In this document: positions 26,676-36,066 of the stretch, piece by piece
Layout of the letters: each line of letters begins with the position of its first letter
Position numbering within the stretch: the first letter of the stretch is position 1
From: Gammaproteobacteria bacterium RIFCSPHIGHO2_12_FULL_37_14
Lineage (GTDB): Bacteria; Pseudomonadota; Gammaproteobacteria; DSM-16500
Length of the DNA: 64,000 nt
Direction: 5' to 3'
Assembly: GCA_001801485.1 (NCBI GenBank)
Contig: MGXV01000020.1
Span: 56,689-120,688 of the forward strand
Position numbers and translations under genes: made by a program
Notes under the pieces: generated by a model
Databases searched by the model: none
What the model was told of the DNA's origin: nothing
What the model saw: only the letters and a program-made list of their open reading frames with translations

Positions 26676-27407
26676 ATGAAAATAGCAGTTATCACTGCAC
26701 GCGGAGGAAGTAAGCGCATACCTAGAAAAAACATTCGTCACTTTTGCGGCAAACCAATTATAGCTTATTCCATACAGGCCGCTCTTGAAGCCAACTGTTT
26801 TGATGAAGTGATGGTATCAACGGACGATCCCGAAATAGCAGAAATTGCAAAAAAATGGGGAGCCTATGTCCCGTTTACACGCTCTGCTAAGACAGCCTCG
26901 GATTATGCCACAACAGCAGAAGTTGTATTAGAAGTGCTACAACAATATCAATTACGACAAGTTAACCCTGAATTAGTATGCTGTATATACCCAACGGCTC
27001 CCTTTATAACAGCAAAGAGCCTCACAACAGCACTTGACGTCATGACTCATAACCCACAAATACATTGCATTAATCCCATTGTGCGTTTTTCATACCCCAT
27101 TCAACGCGCAGTACGACTCAATAACAATATGATTTCTATGTTTCAACCGGAACATTTACTAACACGTTCACAAGACCTAGAGTCCGCCTATCATGATGCC
27201 GGCCAATTTTATTGGCTACGCGTAAAAGAATTTCTAGAAAACCCTACGCTTATCAGCCCCCATACCGCTGGCATCTTATTACCCGAATGGCAGATTCAAG
27301 ATATTGATAATGAAGATGATTGGATAATGGCCGAAATGAAATACCGCCTGCTGCAAGAAATTAGCCAGGCGAAACAAACACAACATGTCGTGAGTGAGGC
27401 ATCATGA
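26676..27407 (+). CDS. pseF: CMP-nonulosonate cytidylyltransferase (PseF)
   Basis: The 243-residue protein starts MKIAVITARGGSKRIPRKNIRHFCGKPI, the nucleotide-binding signature of the NeuA/PseF group. It continues with VSTDDPEIAEIAKKWGA, YPTAPFI and DAGQFYWL, the last typical of PseF. It activates the nonulosonic acid with CTP for glycosyl transfer. A clean AGGAGA lies eight bases before the ATG. Its stop overlaps the next start as ATGA. Confidence 0.9.
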   Translation: MKIAVITARGGSKRIPRKNIRHFCGKPIIAYSIQAALEANCFDEVMVSTDDPEIAEIAKKWGAYVPFTRSAKTASDYATTAEVVLEVLQQYQLRQVNPELVCCIYPTAPFITAKSLTTALDVMTHNPQIHCINPIVRFSYPIQRAVRLNNNMISMFQPEHLLTRSQDLESAYHDAGQFYWLRVKEFLENPTLISPHTAGILLPEWQIQDIDNEDDWIMAEMKYRLLQEISQAKQTQHVVSEAS

Positions 27408-28423
27408 CCTATCGAGCTGCTTTGATTGGCTGCGGGAATATCGGCAGTCTTTACGCTGAAGATTCGCTCATTCAAGGAATTTACACTCATGCTGGAGCCT
27501 ATAGCGCTTGCTCTGACACAACGCTTGTGGCGGTGTGTGACATTAATGCGGAAAAGGCAAAAAAATGTGCGGAAAAATGGGGCGTTCCCGCTGCCTGTAC
27601 AAACCTGTCTGCGCTTTTAACAGAACATAGTCCAGAAATAGTGAGTGTTTGCACGCCTGACCATACTCATGCAGCTATAATAGAGCAAATATTAAATACA
27701 CCCAGCGTCGTCGCTATATTAGCTGAAAAGCCATTAACGCTAGACGAAAAACAAGCGCGATACTTACTACATCTCGCAAAAGAAAAAAATATATTGATTG
27801 CTGTGAATTATAGTCGACGCTACTCTGACGGGCACAAACAAATTAAAAATTTAATTCAAACACGGACAATTGGGGAAATTCAAAGCGTCTCAGGGTTTTA
27901 TACAAAAGGAATATTTCATAACGGCACTCACTGGATTGATTTAGCTCGATGGTTAGTTGGAGAAATCACCCATATTCGAGGATTTGATCCGCTACATGGG
28001 TCAGAGGTAGACCCTAATCTGAGCGCTCGGCTAAAATTTGAGAACGGTGCAGAAGGTTTCCTGCATAATTTAGCTGCAGGCGCATTTAGTCTCTTTGAGA
28101 TGGATATCGTAGGGATGGAAGGCCGAATTCGAATTATTGACTCAGGCCATCGCATCGAGTTTTACTGTGTTACTGAAAGTCCTTATTACAGTGGTTATAA
28201 AACACTACGTAAAATTGATAAACAAGAAGAGAAAGTGAATAATAGCCTCTTAAATGCAGTAACTAATTTAGTATTCTGTTTAAAAAATAACGAACGCCCG
28301 TCCTGCTCTGGCGATGATGCTATGGCTGCATTACATGTTGCAGCTGCATTGAAAAGGTCCGCACAAAATAACGGGGAGGAAATAATAACACATGGCATCA
28401 CCATAGAGAACGCAGTGCTATAA
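27404..28423 (+). CDS. Gfo/Idh/MocA family oxidoreductase
   Basis: The 339-residue protein has an N-terminal Rossmann fold (LIGCGNIGSLYAED), VCTPDHTHAAII and the family signature AEKPLTLDE (Lys of EKP), then a C-terminal alpha/beta substrate domain. It would oxidise or reduce a hydroxyl or keto group on a sugar or sugar acid. It ends the plus operon and faces the minus-strand glycosyltransferase pair with a gap of 18 bp. No such enzyme belongs to the six-step pseudaminate pathway, so it may make a variant. Confidence 0.83.
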   Translation: MTYRAALIGCGNIGSLYAEDSLIQGIYTHAGAYSACSDTTLVAVCDINAEKAKKCAEKWGVPAACTNLSALLTEHSPEIVSVCTPDHTHAAIIEQILNTPSVVAILAEKPLTLDEKQARYLLHLAKEKNILIAVNYSRRYSDGHKQIKNLIQTRTIGEIQSVSGFYTKGIFHNGTHWIDLARWLVGEITHIRGFDPLHGSEVDPNLSARLKFENGAEGFLHNLAAGAFSLFEMDIVGMEGRIRIIDSGHRIEFYCVTESPYYSGYKTLRKIDKQEEKVNNSLLNAVTNLVFCLKNNERPSCSGDDAMAALHVAAALKRSAQNNGEEIITHGITIENAVL

Positions 28424-28441
28424 AGCCGCGGTTTTCATACT

Positions 28442-28966
28442 CTAACACTCTGCCTTCGTAGCAACTCCGAGAAGAAGGTTAAGGCGTTTTTTTATCACGT
28501 CTAAGGCTAATGGCTGGTTATTAATAGCGAGGACTAACTCTACTGGAGCATCTGCCTGTACCTTCTTAATGACAGCTCTTAGCTCATCCGCATTTTCTAC
28601 TAAGTGCACTTTACCAGCCGAATATAGCGTGTTAGCAAAGACAACTTGATGATTGTTAACATGCTCACCAAATTCAGCGCGTCTTGGCATTACGATGGGG
28701 TGCTTACCTTTTTGCAATGCATGATGAATACTGCCCGCACCCGAATGGAAAATCAGTACCTCTGCATTATCAATGTATCGTGTAAAACTATCCATATTAA
28801 CAAAATCCATACCATGGCATTCTTCAGAAAAAAAAGGAGTATGCCCATGCTGGACAAGTATAGGCTTAGGAAGAAATTCTGCCTGCATTTTAACTGCATC
28901 AAGTAAGCGAGTAAAAGCTTGCTTACAATTGCCCACTGAAACAAATGTCTTATAGCAACGCTCCAA
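28442..28966 (-). CDS. Alg13/PssE-like catalytic half of a split glycosyltransferase, TTG start
   Basis: The 174-residue protein matches the C-terminal half of MurG-like GT28 enzymes: KTFVSVGNCKQAFTRLL, a central LVQHGH, then FHSGAGSIHHALQKGKHPIVMPR and EHVNNHQV, the UDP-GlcNAc-binding pattern. Alone it lacks an acceptor domain, which the next gene upstream supplies. The start is TTG at 28966 with a near-perfect AAAGGAGA six bases upstream, inside the end of the partner gene (17-bp overlap). Donor is probably a UDP-sugar. Confidence 0.85.
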   Translation of the reverse strand: MERCYKTFVSVGNCKQAFTRLLDAVKMQAEFLPKPILVQHGHTPFFSEECHGMDFVNMDSFTRYIDNAEVLIFHSGAGSIHHALQKGKHPIVMPRRAEFGEHVNNHQVVFANTLYSAGKVHLVENADELRAVIKKVQADAPVELVLAINNQPLALDVIKKRLNLLLGVATKAEC

Positions 28967-29402
28967 TATATTCTCCTTTGGGAAAGAACTGTTTAAGCCC
29001 TGGCCACTGATAGTAGAAAAAATCAGCTAAATAATACATGATCTTACCAGTTAATGACGGCCTATCTACATAAGCTATCGTTTCAATATAGATTGTTTTG
29101 ATCCCAAAGAAAAAGCGGGCTATTAATGAAAAAGGCACAATCAAGCCAGCCCCAGTGCTCATGAGAACGGTCGGACGTTCTTTTCTAATAATTTTAAACG
29201 CTTCCCACATATTGATAAATATTTTCCAGTTTCTTTCAGCATGCGTAATAAAATATGTCTTATTTTGCATATCGCTCGCCAATAATGCCTTATCATTTAG
29301 AACATAAAAATAGTCGTAGGTAGAGTATACGGGTAGCAATACTCTGACCTCGCTTAAATGACCACCGCAAGATGAAATAACGCAAATCTTATTTTTTTTC
29401 AT
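28950..29402 (-). CDS. Alg14/PssD-like membrane-anchor half of a split glycosyltransferase
   Basis: The 150-residue protein starts KICVISSCGGHLSEVR and has MSTGAGLIVPFSLIARFFFG, a membrane-associating helix, then YIETIAYVDRPSLTGK. This is the Alg14/PssD/EpsE pattern, the partner that anchors the Alg13-like subunit and binds the lipid acceptor. The two subunits overlap by 17 bp, so expression is coupled and equimolar. Together they probably make one glycosyltransferase for the repeat unit. Confidence 0.85.
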   Translation of the reverse strand: MKKNKICVISSCGGHLSEVRVLLPVYSTYDYFYVLNDKALLASDMQNKTYFITHAERNWKIFINMWEAFKIIRKERPTVLMSTGAGLIVPFSLIARFFFGIKTIYIETIAYVDRPSLTGKIMYYLADFFYYQWPGLKQFFPKGEYIGALL

Positions 29403-29407
29403 GCGAC

Positions 29408-30562
29408 CTACCTTGTCTTGTCACTACTTACTAACTGCTGCATTACACGAATAATGCTACCCGCCGCCTTATCCCAACAAAACTCCCGCGATCTTTCAAG
29501 ACTGTTCTTGGATGCCTGTACATATAAAGCATCGCTATTAATAAATTGAAGAATCTTATCTACTAACTGTCTCTCATTTTCAGGAGCAAACACCTCTGCC
29601 GCATTACCAGCTATTTCACGATTACTTTCTGTATCTGCAACAATCAAGGGTAACCCCGATGCTAGCGCCTCGACTAGCGTAAACCCAAATGACTCGCATA
29701 ATGAAAGAAAAACAAAGATATGTAAGGATTCATATAACTGCTTTAGTTTATCAGCATCCGACACTTCGCCGTGATTTTCTATACAATCTTCAATACCAAG
29801 TAAACGAATCTGCCGTAGAACAGATCCGTATTCAGGAGAATTCTCATTCAAAGTTAAAACGAGTTTTACTGAAATCCCTGCCTCTTTTAATAACCTAACC
29901 CCCCTAAAAGCTGTGTCAAAATCTTTTTGAACCCCAAATTTTGTAATATAGCCCACTCTCCACGTGGTGTTAAGAGGATAATCTCTCGCTTTCTTCATTG
30001 GCAGTTGTAATAGTCCAGGGCCATGGGGAACCACAACCACTTTTTCCTCTGGAACCCCTACTTGAGTTATAATTTTCTTGGCTAAAGCCTCTGTCTGTAC
30101 TGTGACAGCATTAGCACATCGGATAGACTTAAGCATCCATCTGCGTTTTTTTTCCCAAAGAAATTTACTTTTACGATTGTTGTTCCACTGGAGATGTAGT
30201 TCCTTAAATTTTTCTGAAAAATATCCTGCATGCTGGACAAGCAGTAGAGATGGACACGTTAGCTTGCGCCTTGAAATAAAATTAGTTTGTGAAAAACAAA
30301 GATCCGCGTTCACTAGATGCGCCAACTTAGGCAATATTGCTTCGTACCAATATAGAAGGTGAAATGGAGACCGACTAGGCCATACGTAAGGTAGACCAAT
30401 TACTGCTTTTGATCTTGTCGTAATTTGAGCTAACGTATTGGGATTTGCTGTAACATACCATTTTATGCTTGGTTCATTCTGCTCCATAGACGCTAATAAA
30501 TGCTTTAATACAACTAAACCACCACCCTCCACAATGGAGATAGCATTAACCAGCACATTCAC
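29408..30562 (-). CDS. GT4 glycosyltransferase
   Basis: The 384-residue GT-B protein has an N-terminal VEGGGLVVLKHLL and a C-terminal half with VGYITKFGVQKDFDTAFRG, FVFLSLCESFGFTLVEALASGLPLI (EX7E type) and ADTESNREIAG. It is a retaining nucleotide-sugar glycosyltransferase of the family 4 kind. It is followed after 5 bp by the Alg14-like gene and lies one base from the deacetylase gene, in one long minus operon. Specificity unknown. Confidence 0.85.
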   Translation of the reverse strand: MNVLVNAISIVEGGGLVVLKHLLASMEQNEPSIKWYVTANPNTLAQITTRSKAVIGLPYVWPSRSPFHLLYWYEAILPKLAHLVNADLCFSQTNFISRRKLTCPSLLLVQHAGYFSEKFKELHLQWNNNRKSKFLWEKKRRWMLKSIRCANAVTVQTEALAKKIITQVGVPEEKVVVVPHGPGLLQLPMKKARDYPLNTTWRVGYITKFGVQKDFDTAFRGVRLLKEAGISVKLVLTLNENSPEYGSVLRQIRLLGIEDCIENHGEVSDADKLKQLYESLHIFVFLSLCESFGFTLVEALASGLPLIVADTESNREIAGNAAEVFAPENERQLVDKILQFINSDALYVQASKNSLERSREFCWDKAAGSIIRVMQQLVSSDKTR

Positions 30563-30563
30563 C

Positions 30564-31343
30564 CTAGAGCCCTCTTATCCGATGGAGTATTCCTAGATAA
30601 TCCCATTTACCACTCACTATATTTTTAAAGTCTTCAAAAGAATAATTTTTAGCAATATTAATCCGGGGCAAGACAAACAAATCAGATTCTGCAGCTATCT
30701 GCGCATGTCGTCCACCCACCGCATATTTGTATCCTGCTGACTCTACTGCTTTCCTCACCTTCGTCGAATGCCTCCCCCAGGGGTATGAAAAATGCAAACA
30801 GGCTGTATTTAGCTGGACTTGAATATCCTGTTTAGATTGCATCAATTCCTGATGCGTAACACTATCTTCAATAAGAGGGAAATTATAATGATTAACACCG
30901 TGGGATCCGATCTCCCATCCTCCCTGATGTAATTCTTTCACTTCATCCCAGGTTAAAAAATATTCATCAGGATAGTGACCTAACTTTTCCACAGATTGCT
31001 TGCGGCTCTTATTATCTTCGCCCATCCATCCGGTATTAATATACACTGTTGCATTCACTTTTTTTTCTTCCAATCGCAGCCACACGCGATCATATAGATT
31101 GCTATAGCCATCATCGAATGTCAGAGCAACTTGTAATTCTTCACTAGGTTTAGCATGGATAAGATCTGTCAATGATAAAACACGGCAATAATCACTAAGC
31201 CAGTTCAGTTGTTCGCAGAAATTATACTCTGGCATCCCCCATAAACTATTACCTACTGAGTGATATAGTAATATAATTTTTCTGCCATAGGATGTGCGTG
31301 GCCAGATCGTGCCTATTTTACGTTTTAATTGAAGATGTGGCAT
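30564..31343 (-). CDS. polysaccharide deacetylase (NodB-like)
   Basis: The 259-residue protein has the carbohydrate esterase 4 motifs: ALTFDDGYSN (metal and catalytic Asp pair), EIGSHGVNH (the SHxxxH metal site) and FSYPWGRHS. There is no obvious signal peptide, so it would act in the cytoplasm on a lipid-linked sugar or precursor, unlike secreted chitin deacetylases. It could remove an acetyl group from a HexNAc of the repeat. It is packed between a GT4 gene and the Wzy-like gene. Confidence 0.85.
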   Translation of the reverse strand: MPHLQLKRKIGTIWPRTSYGRKIILLYHSVGNSLWGMPEYNFCEQLNWLSDYCRVLSLTDLIHAKPSEELQVALTFDDGYSNLYDRVWLRLEEKKVNATVYINTGWMGEDNKSRKQSVEKLGHYPDEYFLTWDEVKELHQGGWEIGSHGVNHYNFPLIEDSVTHQELMQSKQDIQVQLNTACLHFSYPWGRHSTKVRKAVESAGYKYAVGGRHAQIAAESDLFVLPRINIAKNYSFEDFKNIVSGKWDYLGILHRIRGL

Positions 31344-31365
31344 AGATCCTCATCTATTCTTTGAA

Positions 31366-32688
31366 TTAACCATGTAACAACTCTGTAGAAAGGTCTTGAG
31401 AAAAACGCGGCAGGGAGCGTAAGCTTGATTGCCCATTATTTCCCATGGCAATCTCCAAGCCTCTGATGATTCCCACGAGAACCCAAAAGTAAACGGTTTC
31501 TGGTCCAGCAGGCGCCCCCCACCAAGCCTCAAAGAAAGAAGTAAAAATCAAGCCAACAAACATACCTGATATTATTCCCAGCAACACTCTATGCTCCTCG
31601 TCATGCGCTACCACATACATCTTGAACAATTTTAATCCTACTGTGCCTAACAATAAGACATATAATATTAATCCAATCCACCCTGTTTCTTCAATAATAG
31701 CAAGCTGGGAGTTGCCCTTCTCTCTTCCATAAGCAGCTGATGTTAACCCATGATCAAAATTAAAATCAGTGAATCCCCAGCTAACACCATATCCTAACCC
31801 AAACAACCCGCCCTCTTTTGCCGCCTCATAAGACTGCTGCCACACAAGTTGTCGACTCATGAAAACATCCGCGTCATCAATGGCAGTTTTGTAAATATAG
31901 AATTTCGATGTATTTGCAATATCTGATACTATTGAAGGGTGCACAAGCAAAGTAACCAAAGCTATTTGAGTGCCGACGATAACAAATAAAACTTTTTTAG
32001 TCAGGTTAAAGCTGATAGCAAATCCTCCTAAAATTACAATGACATCAGCTATAGCTGACCTTGAGAAAGCAAGTATGAGAAAATAAGTACAGATCAACAA
32101 TGCGCATCCCCACAAAATACGTGCTTTCTTATTCGACCATTTCTTATATAACTCCCAAAGAAGAACGGGGAAAATTGCTGCCATCATAAAACCTAGCATA
32201 TTAGCCCCGCGAATTAACGATGTATAAACTTCTACACTTGTACCTGCAGCAAGACTATACGATGTCACTGAACTGTCTCTTGTCATGCCAAACAAGACCG
32301 TCGGGATAAACACGTATACTGATAGCTTTAGGTAATTGAAAGCCCCTCCCCAGGAATACGTTTTTATCCACTCAATCCCAGCAGAAGTCATCGTGATGAT
32401 AACAAAGCAAAGCACGATACTCTTTGAAAAAGACAATAGAGGAACATCTGACCAAAACGAGCTAAAAAAACACCATGCAGAGTATGAAGCGAATGCCAAT
32501 ACGAGTGGCAAATCCCAATAACTAATTAGTTTTTTTTTCAATGTTAAATATAATAGTAAAATCCCAAAATACAACCACCTGGTATTGTTATTTAATACCG
32601 AATGTAAAAATATAATACTAACCCCCAGAAAACCTAATAAACAAACGGGCAAAAAAACGCCCAGGGGCAATGGTATTTTTATACGCAT
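31366..32688 (-). CDS. O-antigen polymerase/ligase family membrane protein (Wzy/WaaL type)
   Basis: The 440-residue protein is hydrophobic throughout, with about eleven membrane segments. It has a long periplasmic loop (about residues 255-320) ending in GLGYGVSWG and NSQLAIIEETGWIGLILY, the Wzy_C signature. It either polymerises the undecaprenyl-linked repeat or ligates it to lipid A core. Sequence alone does not separate the two. It is the only such protein in the window, which favours a polymerase. It overlaps the upstream GT4 gene by 10 bp. Confidence 0.85.
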   Translation of the reverse strand: MRIKIPLPLGVFLPVCLLGFLGVSIIFLHSVLNNNTRWLYFGILLLYLTLKKKLISYWDLPLVLAFASYSAWCFFSSFWSDVPLLSFSKSIVLCFVIITMTSAGIEWIKTYSWGGAFNYLKLSVYVFIPTVLFGMTRDSSVTSYSLAAGTSVEVYTSLIRGANMLGFMMAAIFPVLLWELYKKWSNKKARILWGCALLICTYFLILAFSRSAIADVIVILGGFAISFNLTKKVLFVIVGTQIALVTLLVHPSIVSDIANTSKFYIYKTAIDDADVFMSRQLVWQQSYEAAKEGGLFGLGYGVSWGFTDFNFDHGLTSAAYGREKGNSQLAIIEETGWIGLILYVLLLGTVGLKLFKMYVVAHDEEHRVLLGIISGMFVGLIFTSFFEAWWGAPAGPETVYFWVLVGIIRGLEIAMGNNGQSSLRSLPRFSQDLSTELLHG

Positions 32689-33785
32689 ATTAAACTACTC
32701 CAGGCCTGACATATTTTTTCAGCCTCATTTTCTAATGTCCATTTTTCAATTATTTTAACGGCTTGACTTGACATACTTGCTCGCGTCTCAGAAGCTATCG
32801 CCAACTCTTCTATCGCACTCTGCAAGTCAGCAATACATCCCGCCTTTACAATAAGCCCTGTTTTTTGGTGTATGACTAAATCGTCTGTACAGCCAACTCT
32901 ATCAGATACAATAACCGGCAAACCGAGCGTCATCGCCTCATTCACCACTAACCCCCAAGGCTCAGCATGGGACGGCAATACCATCACATCAACAGCATGA
33001 TATATCTTAATTAGATCGTTACCTGAGACTCGCCCAGCATAGCGTACATGATTATTTAATTTAACACTCTCCTCTACCTGCTGGCGCATAGGACCATCCC
33101 CCGCTAACAGTAGCTTCACATTCGTATGGTGAATCCGGTTGAACACAGTAAGCAAGTCAGCTATCCCTTTGTGCTCAACCAATCGACCAATAAATAGAAA
33201 AACAATATCTTTGTCAGTAAGAGAGTAACGCTCTCGCGTTTTTTGTCGATCTTCTGGTGCCAGTGTGACAGCATACTTTCTTATGCTAGTAACGTCTACC
33301 GTCATCTGGACAGGAATAACACGCTCTGGGCTGACACCATAATACTCAATGTATTGAGCCTGACGCGCCCCGCCCGGCAAGAACAAACTAACTAGGCCAA
33401 ATAGCCGAGGATATAGCAAGCGTTTAATTACACGCTTCCAAAGTTTGGTACCATGTGGCATGGGTGTATCTGATTCAATAACAATGGGTATAGAAAAGAA
33501 ACGGGCGAAAAAGATCAACAGCAAAGATATAGGCTCCCCCCAGCCAGCAAGATGTATCATGTCATACCTGTTATCTAGCAAGAGTCGCATAATAAAACGC
33601 GCACTCTTTAGTTTGCCCTTGGGGGAGATCATCCATTGCTTATCGAGACTAATATTCCAATTTTGAGAGAGGTTTTCCTCAAGAAATACTACGTCAATTC
33701 GGCCATTAAAAAGTAGAATAATATTTTCAATTAACCCCACAATGTATGGAGTTGGCTCTATATAAATCATTAATATTTTTCGCAT
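32679..33785 (-). CDS. GT4 glycosyltransferase
   Basis: The 368-residue GT-B protein has MIHLAGWGEP, an LFIGRLVEHKGIADLL donor loop, LLAGDGPMR, and VMVLPSHAEPWGLVVNEAMTLGLPVIVSD (EX7E). Its start overlaps the stop of the upstream GT4 gene by one base (TAATG), and its own end overlaps the polymerase gene. It adds one sugar to the growing repeat; donor unknown. Confidence 0.87.
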   Translation of the reverse strand: MRKILMIYIEPTPYIVGLIENIILLFNGRIDVVFLEENLSQNWNISLDKQWMISPKGKLKSARFIMRLLLDNRYDMIHLAGWGEPISLLLIFFARFFSIPIVIESDTPMPHGTKLWKRVIKRLLYPRLFGLVSLFLPGGARQAQYIEYYGVSPERVIPVQMTVDVTSIRKYAVTLAPEDRQKTRERYSLTDKDIVFLFIGRLVEHKGIADLLTVFNRIHHTNVKLLLAGDGPMRQQVEESVKLNNHVRYAGRVSGNDLIKIYHAVDVMVLPSHAEPWGLVVNEAMTLGLPVIVSDRVGCTDDLVIHQKTGLIVKAGCIADLQSAIEELAIASETRASMSSQAVKIIEKWTLENEAEKICQAWSSLICV

Positions 33786-34966
33786 TACACCAGCTCTTCG
33801 TAAATTTTTATTAGGTTAGTAGCATGACTATGCCAAGTGAAATTCTGGTGTACATGATTCTTACCCGACTCTGCAATGAACCCACTCTTTTCTGGATACT
33901 GGAATATAACCCTGAGAATATCAACAAGACTATCAATGTTCTTTGGTTGAGCCAAGAATCCAGTTTTCCCATGTTCAATAAATGCTTGGGATCCTTGCCC
34001 CTCAATCCCCACTGTCAATAACCCGCAAGACATGGCTTCAAGATAAGCAATGCCAAATGCTTCAAGATAAGATGGGAGAATAAAAACATCTGCTTTTGTA
34101 AGCTGTTTATAGACTTCATCCTGATCACAAGCCCCCAGAAAATCGACCTGTTGGCTTAAATTTAATTCTTTTATAAGCAATCCAAGCCTATTTTTTTCTC
34201 TGCCATCACCAATAATTTTATATTCCCAATCAACTATCCCCATACTATTTAATTTCGCTAGTGCACGCAGATTAATATCAATACCCTTACTTTCCTGAAG
34301 ATTAGATACGCTAATAAATCGCAACTGCTTTGTTGGCCAATGCTTTTTATTATTTACAGCATTATGTGCACAAGTACGAAATCCATTTGAAACAATCCTG
34401 AAATGATCCGAATTACTCACGAATTGTTTTGCAAAGTTAAGCAAAGGATTACCAACTAAAACGACTCTACTTGTCTTTGCCATTGCATATTCAAACAAAA
34501 TTTTTCTCGTATTACCCACATACAATTTTGGCTCAGTACTAATTCCATGCAAGGTGAGGACTGACGGCACGCCCAATTTCTGTCCCACATCCACCGCAGA
34601 GACACCAGCAAGCTCGGTATGAGCATGGATAAGCTGACACCCATGTCGCCGAATAAGTTTTTCTAAGAGGGGATTGACGAATTTCCTATACTGCCAGTGA
34701 GTAAATGAATAGAAATAACTCCTAGGAATAGATAAATAGCTGCAGGCATGTAGATTTAACTTCTCAGAAAACTGTTCGACATGAATTTTTTTTTTCACCC
34801 AATCTTTACTAAGTACCCCAGCAGCCTTTGGCCTCCATGGAGTGGTCACCAAGACAGTCACCTCATGCCCAAGATCAGCTAATGCCTCAACAGAGGCAAA
34901 AATAAAATTGCCGTTTTGATCTTGTCTGTGGCTAGGGAACCAAGGAGTCAAACAAAGTACTTTCAT
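33785..34966 (-). CDS. GT4 glycosyltransferase
   Basis: The 393-residue GT-B protein starts MKVLCLTPWFPSHRQDQNGNF and has LIHAHTELAGVSAV, FISVSNLQESKGIDINLRAL, KIIGDGREKNRL and FILPSYLEAFGIAYLEAMSCGLLT (EX7E). It follows the ptmE gene by 21 bp, which links the nonulosonate operon with the glycosyltransferase and polymerase genes. The sugar it transfers is not evident. Confidence 0.87.
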   Translation of the reverse strand: MKVLCLTPWFPSHRQDQNGNFIFASVEALADLGHEVTVLVTTPWRPKAAGVLSKDWVKKKIHVEQFSEKLNLHACSYLSIPRSYFYSFTHWQYRKFVNPLLEKLIRRHGCQLIHAHTELAGVSAVDVGQKLGVPSVLTLHGISTEPKLYVGNTRKILFEYAMAKTSRVVLVGNPLLNFAKQFVSNSDHFRIVSNGFRTCAHNAVNNKKHWPTKQLRFISVSNLQESKGIDINLRALAKLNSMGIVDWEYKIIGDGREKNRLGLLIKELNLSQQVDFLGACDQDEVYKQLTKADVFILPSYLEAFGIAYLEAMSCGLLTVGIEGQGSQAFIEHGKTGFLAQPKNIDSLVDILRVIFQYPEKSGFIAESGKNHVHQNFTWHSHATNLIKIYEELV

Positions 34967-34987
34967 GAGAGATATCTCGCCCCCACC

Positions 34988-36064
34988 TTATGAGCATACT
35001 TCAGTGTAATCCGTTTCGGCCCTTACAAGATTATCGTGGTGCCCAATATCAAGCCAATACTCTCTAATAGGAAAAGTACTTACATGCAATCCTTGCCTCA
35101 CAAGATGCGTTAGATAGTTTGGCATATCGCAATAAGAGTTAAATGACAAATGCTGCAAAGTATCGGGCTCTAGAATATAAATGCCAGCATTAATAAAATA
35201 GTTTTTGACGGGCTTTTCTTCAATATCCACTAACCTATGATCTTTTTCATCAAGATGGACAACACCAAATGGAATGGTATTTTGGTATTGCCTTACACAT
35301 AAAGTAGCTTTAGGATTGCCTGTTTGTTCTTGATGAAAATCTAACACATGCCCAAAGTTAATATTAGTTAGGATATCTGCATTAATAACAAAAAATGGTT
35401 TATCAGGAGGAGTTGGCAATAAGCTTAAACTTCCTGCTGTACCTAATGCATCATCCTCTTCAATGTAGTGAATTTGCACGCCCCAGCGTGCACCTGAGCC
35501 ATAATATTCACGAATCATGTCTGCTTTATAATTAACAGAAAAATAATAATTTTTAAACCCACACTTAATAAAATTCTCTAACAATATTTCTGAGATTGGT
35601 TTGTTATTAATTTTTAATAGCGGCTTAGGGCAATCAACCGTTAGTGGATATAATCGTTTTCCCATGCCACCGGCCATAAAAACAACCCAATTTTCTCTAA
35701 TATTTCTTGAGAAGAGATGTTCGAGTGTTTCTAAACCAACCACACGTTTTTCATCATCGACAATGGGTAAGTGTAAAATTCCTAATGAATGCATCTTCAT
35801 TAATAGCTGGTCTTGATTTTCAGATATAAAAGCCACGACAGGATTTTTATTCATAATTTGCTCAACCGTAGCTTCAAGGCTAGACTGTTTAAGTAAATAT
35901 CGCCTAATATCGCCATCGGTTATAATGCCAAGTAAGTGTTGCGCCTCGTCCACAACCAATAATACTCTCAACGCTTCAGCGTCCATATGCCTGATAGCAG
36001 ACAACACTGTCGTGTCAGTGTTGATCAAAACATTTTTCCAACGATGTGCTGCATCCTTGACCAT
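34988..36064 (-). CDS. ptmE: CBS-domain sugar-1-phosphate nucleotidyltransferase (PtmE type)
   Basis: The 358-residue protein has two CBS repeats (residues ~1-120, with LLGIITDGDIRRYL), then an NTP-transferase domain: VFMAGGMGKRLYPLT, CPKPLLKINNKPI, EEDDALGTAGSL and FFVINADILTN. This two-part build matches PtmE of the Campylobacter legionaminic pathway, which makes GDP-glucosamine from glucosamine-1-phosphate. Its presence suggests a GDP-linked legionaminate route rather than the UDP route described in Legionella pneumophila. It is the last of nine same-strand leg/ptm genes. Confidence 0.85.
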   Translation of the reverse strand: MVKDAAHRWKNVLINTDTTVLSAIRHMDAEALRVLLVVDEAQHLLGIITDGDIRRYLLKQSSLEATVEQIMNKNPVVAFISENQDQLLMKMHSLGILHLPIVDDEKRVVGLETLEHLFSRNIRENWVVFMAGGMGKRLYPLTVDCPKPLLKINNKPISEILLENFIKCGFKNYYFSVNYKADMIREYYGSGARWGVQIHYIEEDDALGTAGSLSLLPTPPDKPFFVINADILTNINFGHVLDFHQEQTGNPKATLCVRQYQNTIPFGVVHLDEKDHRLVDIEEKPVKNYFINAGIYILEPDTLQHLSFNSYCDMPNYLTHLVRQGLHVSTFPIREYWLDIGHHDNLVRAETDYTEVCS

Positions 36065-36066
36065 AC

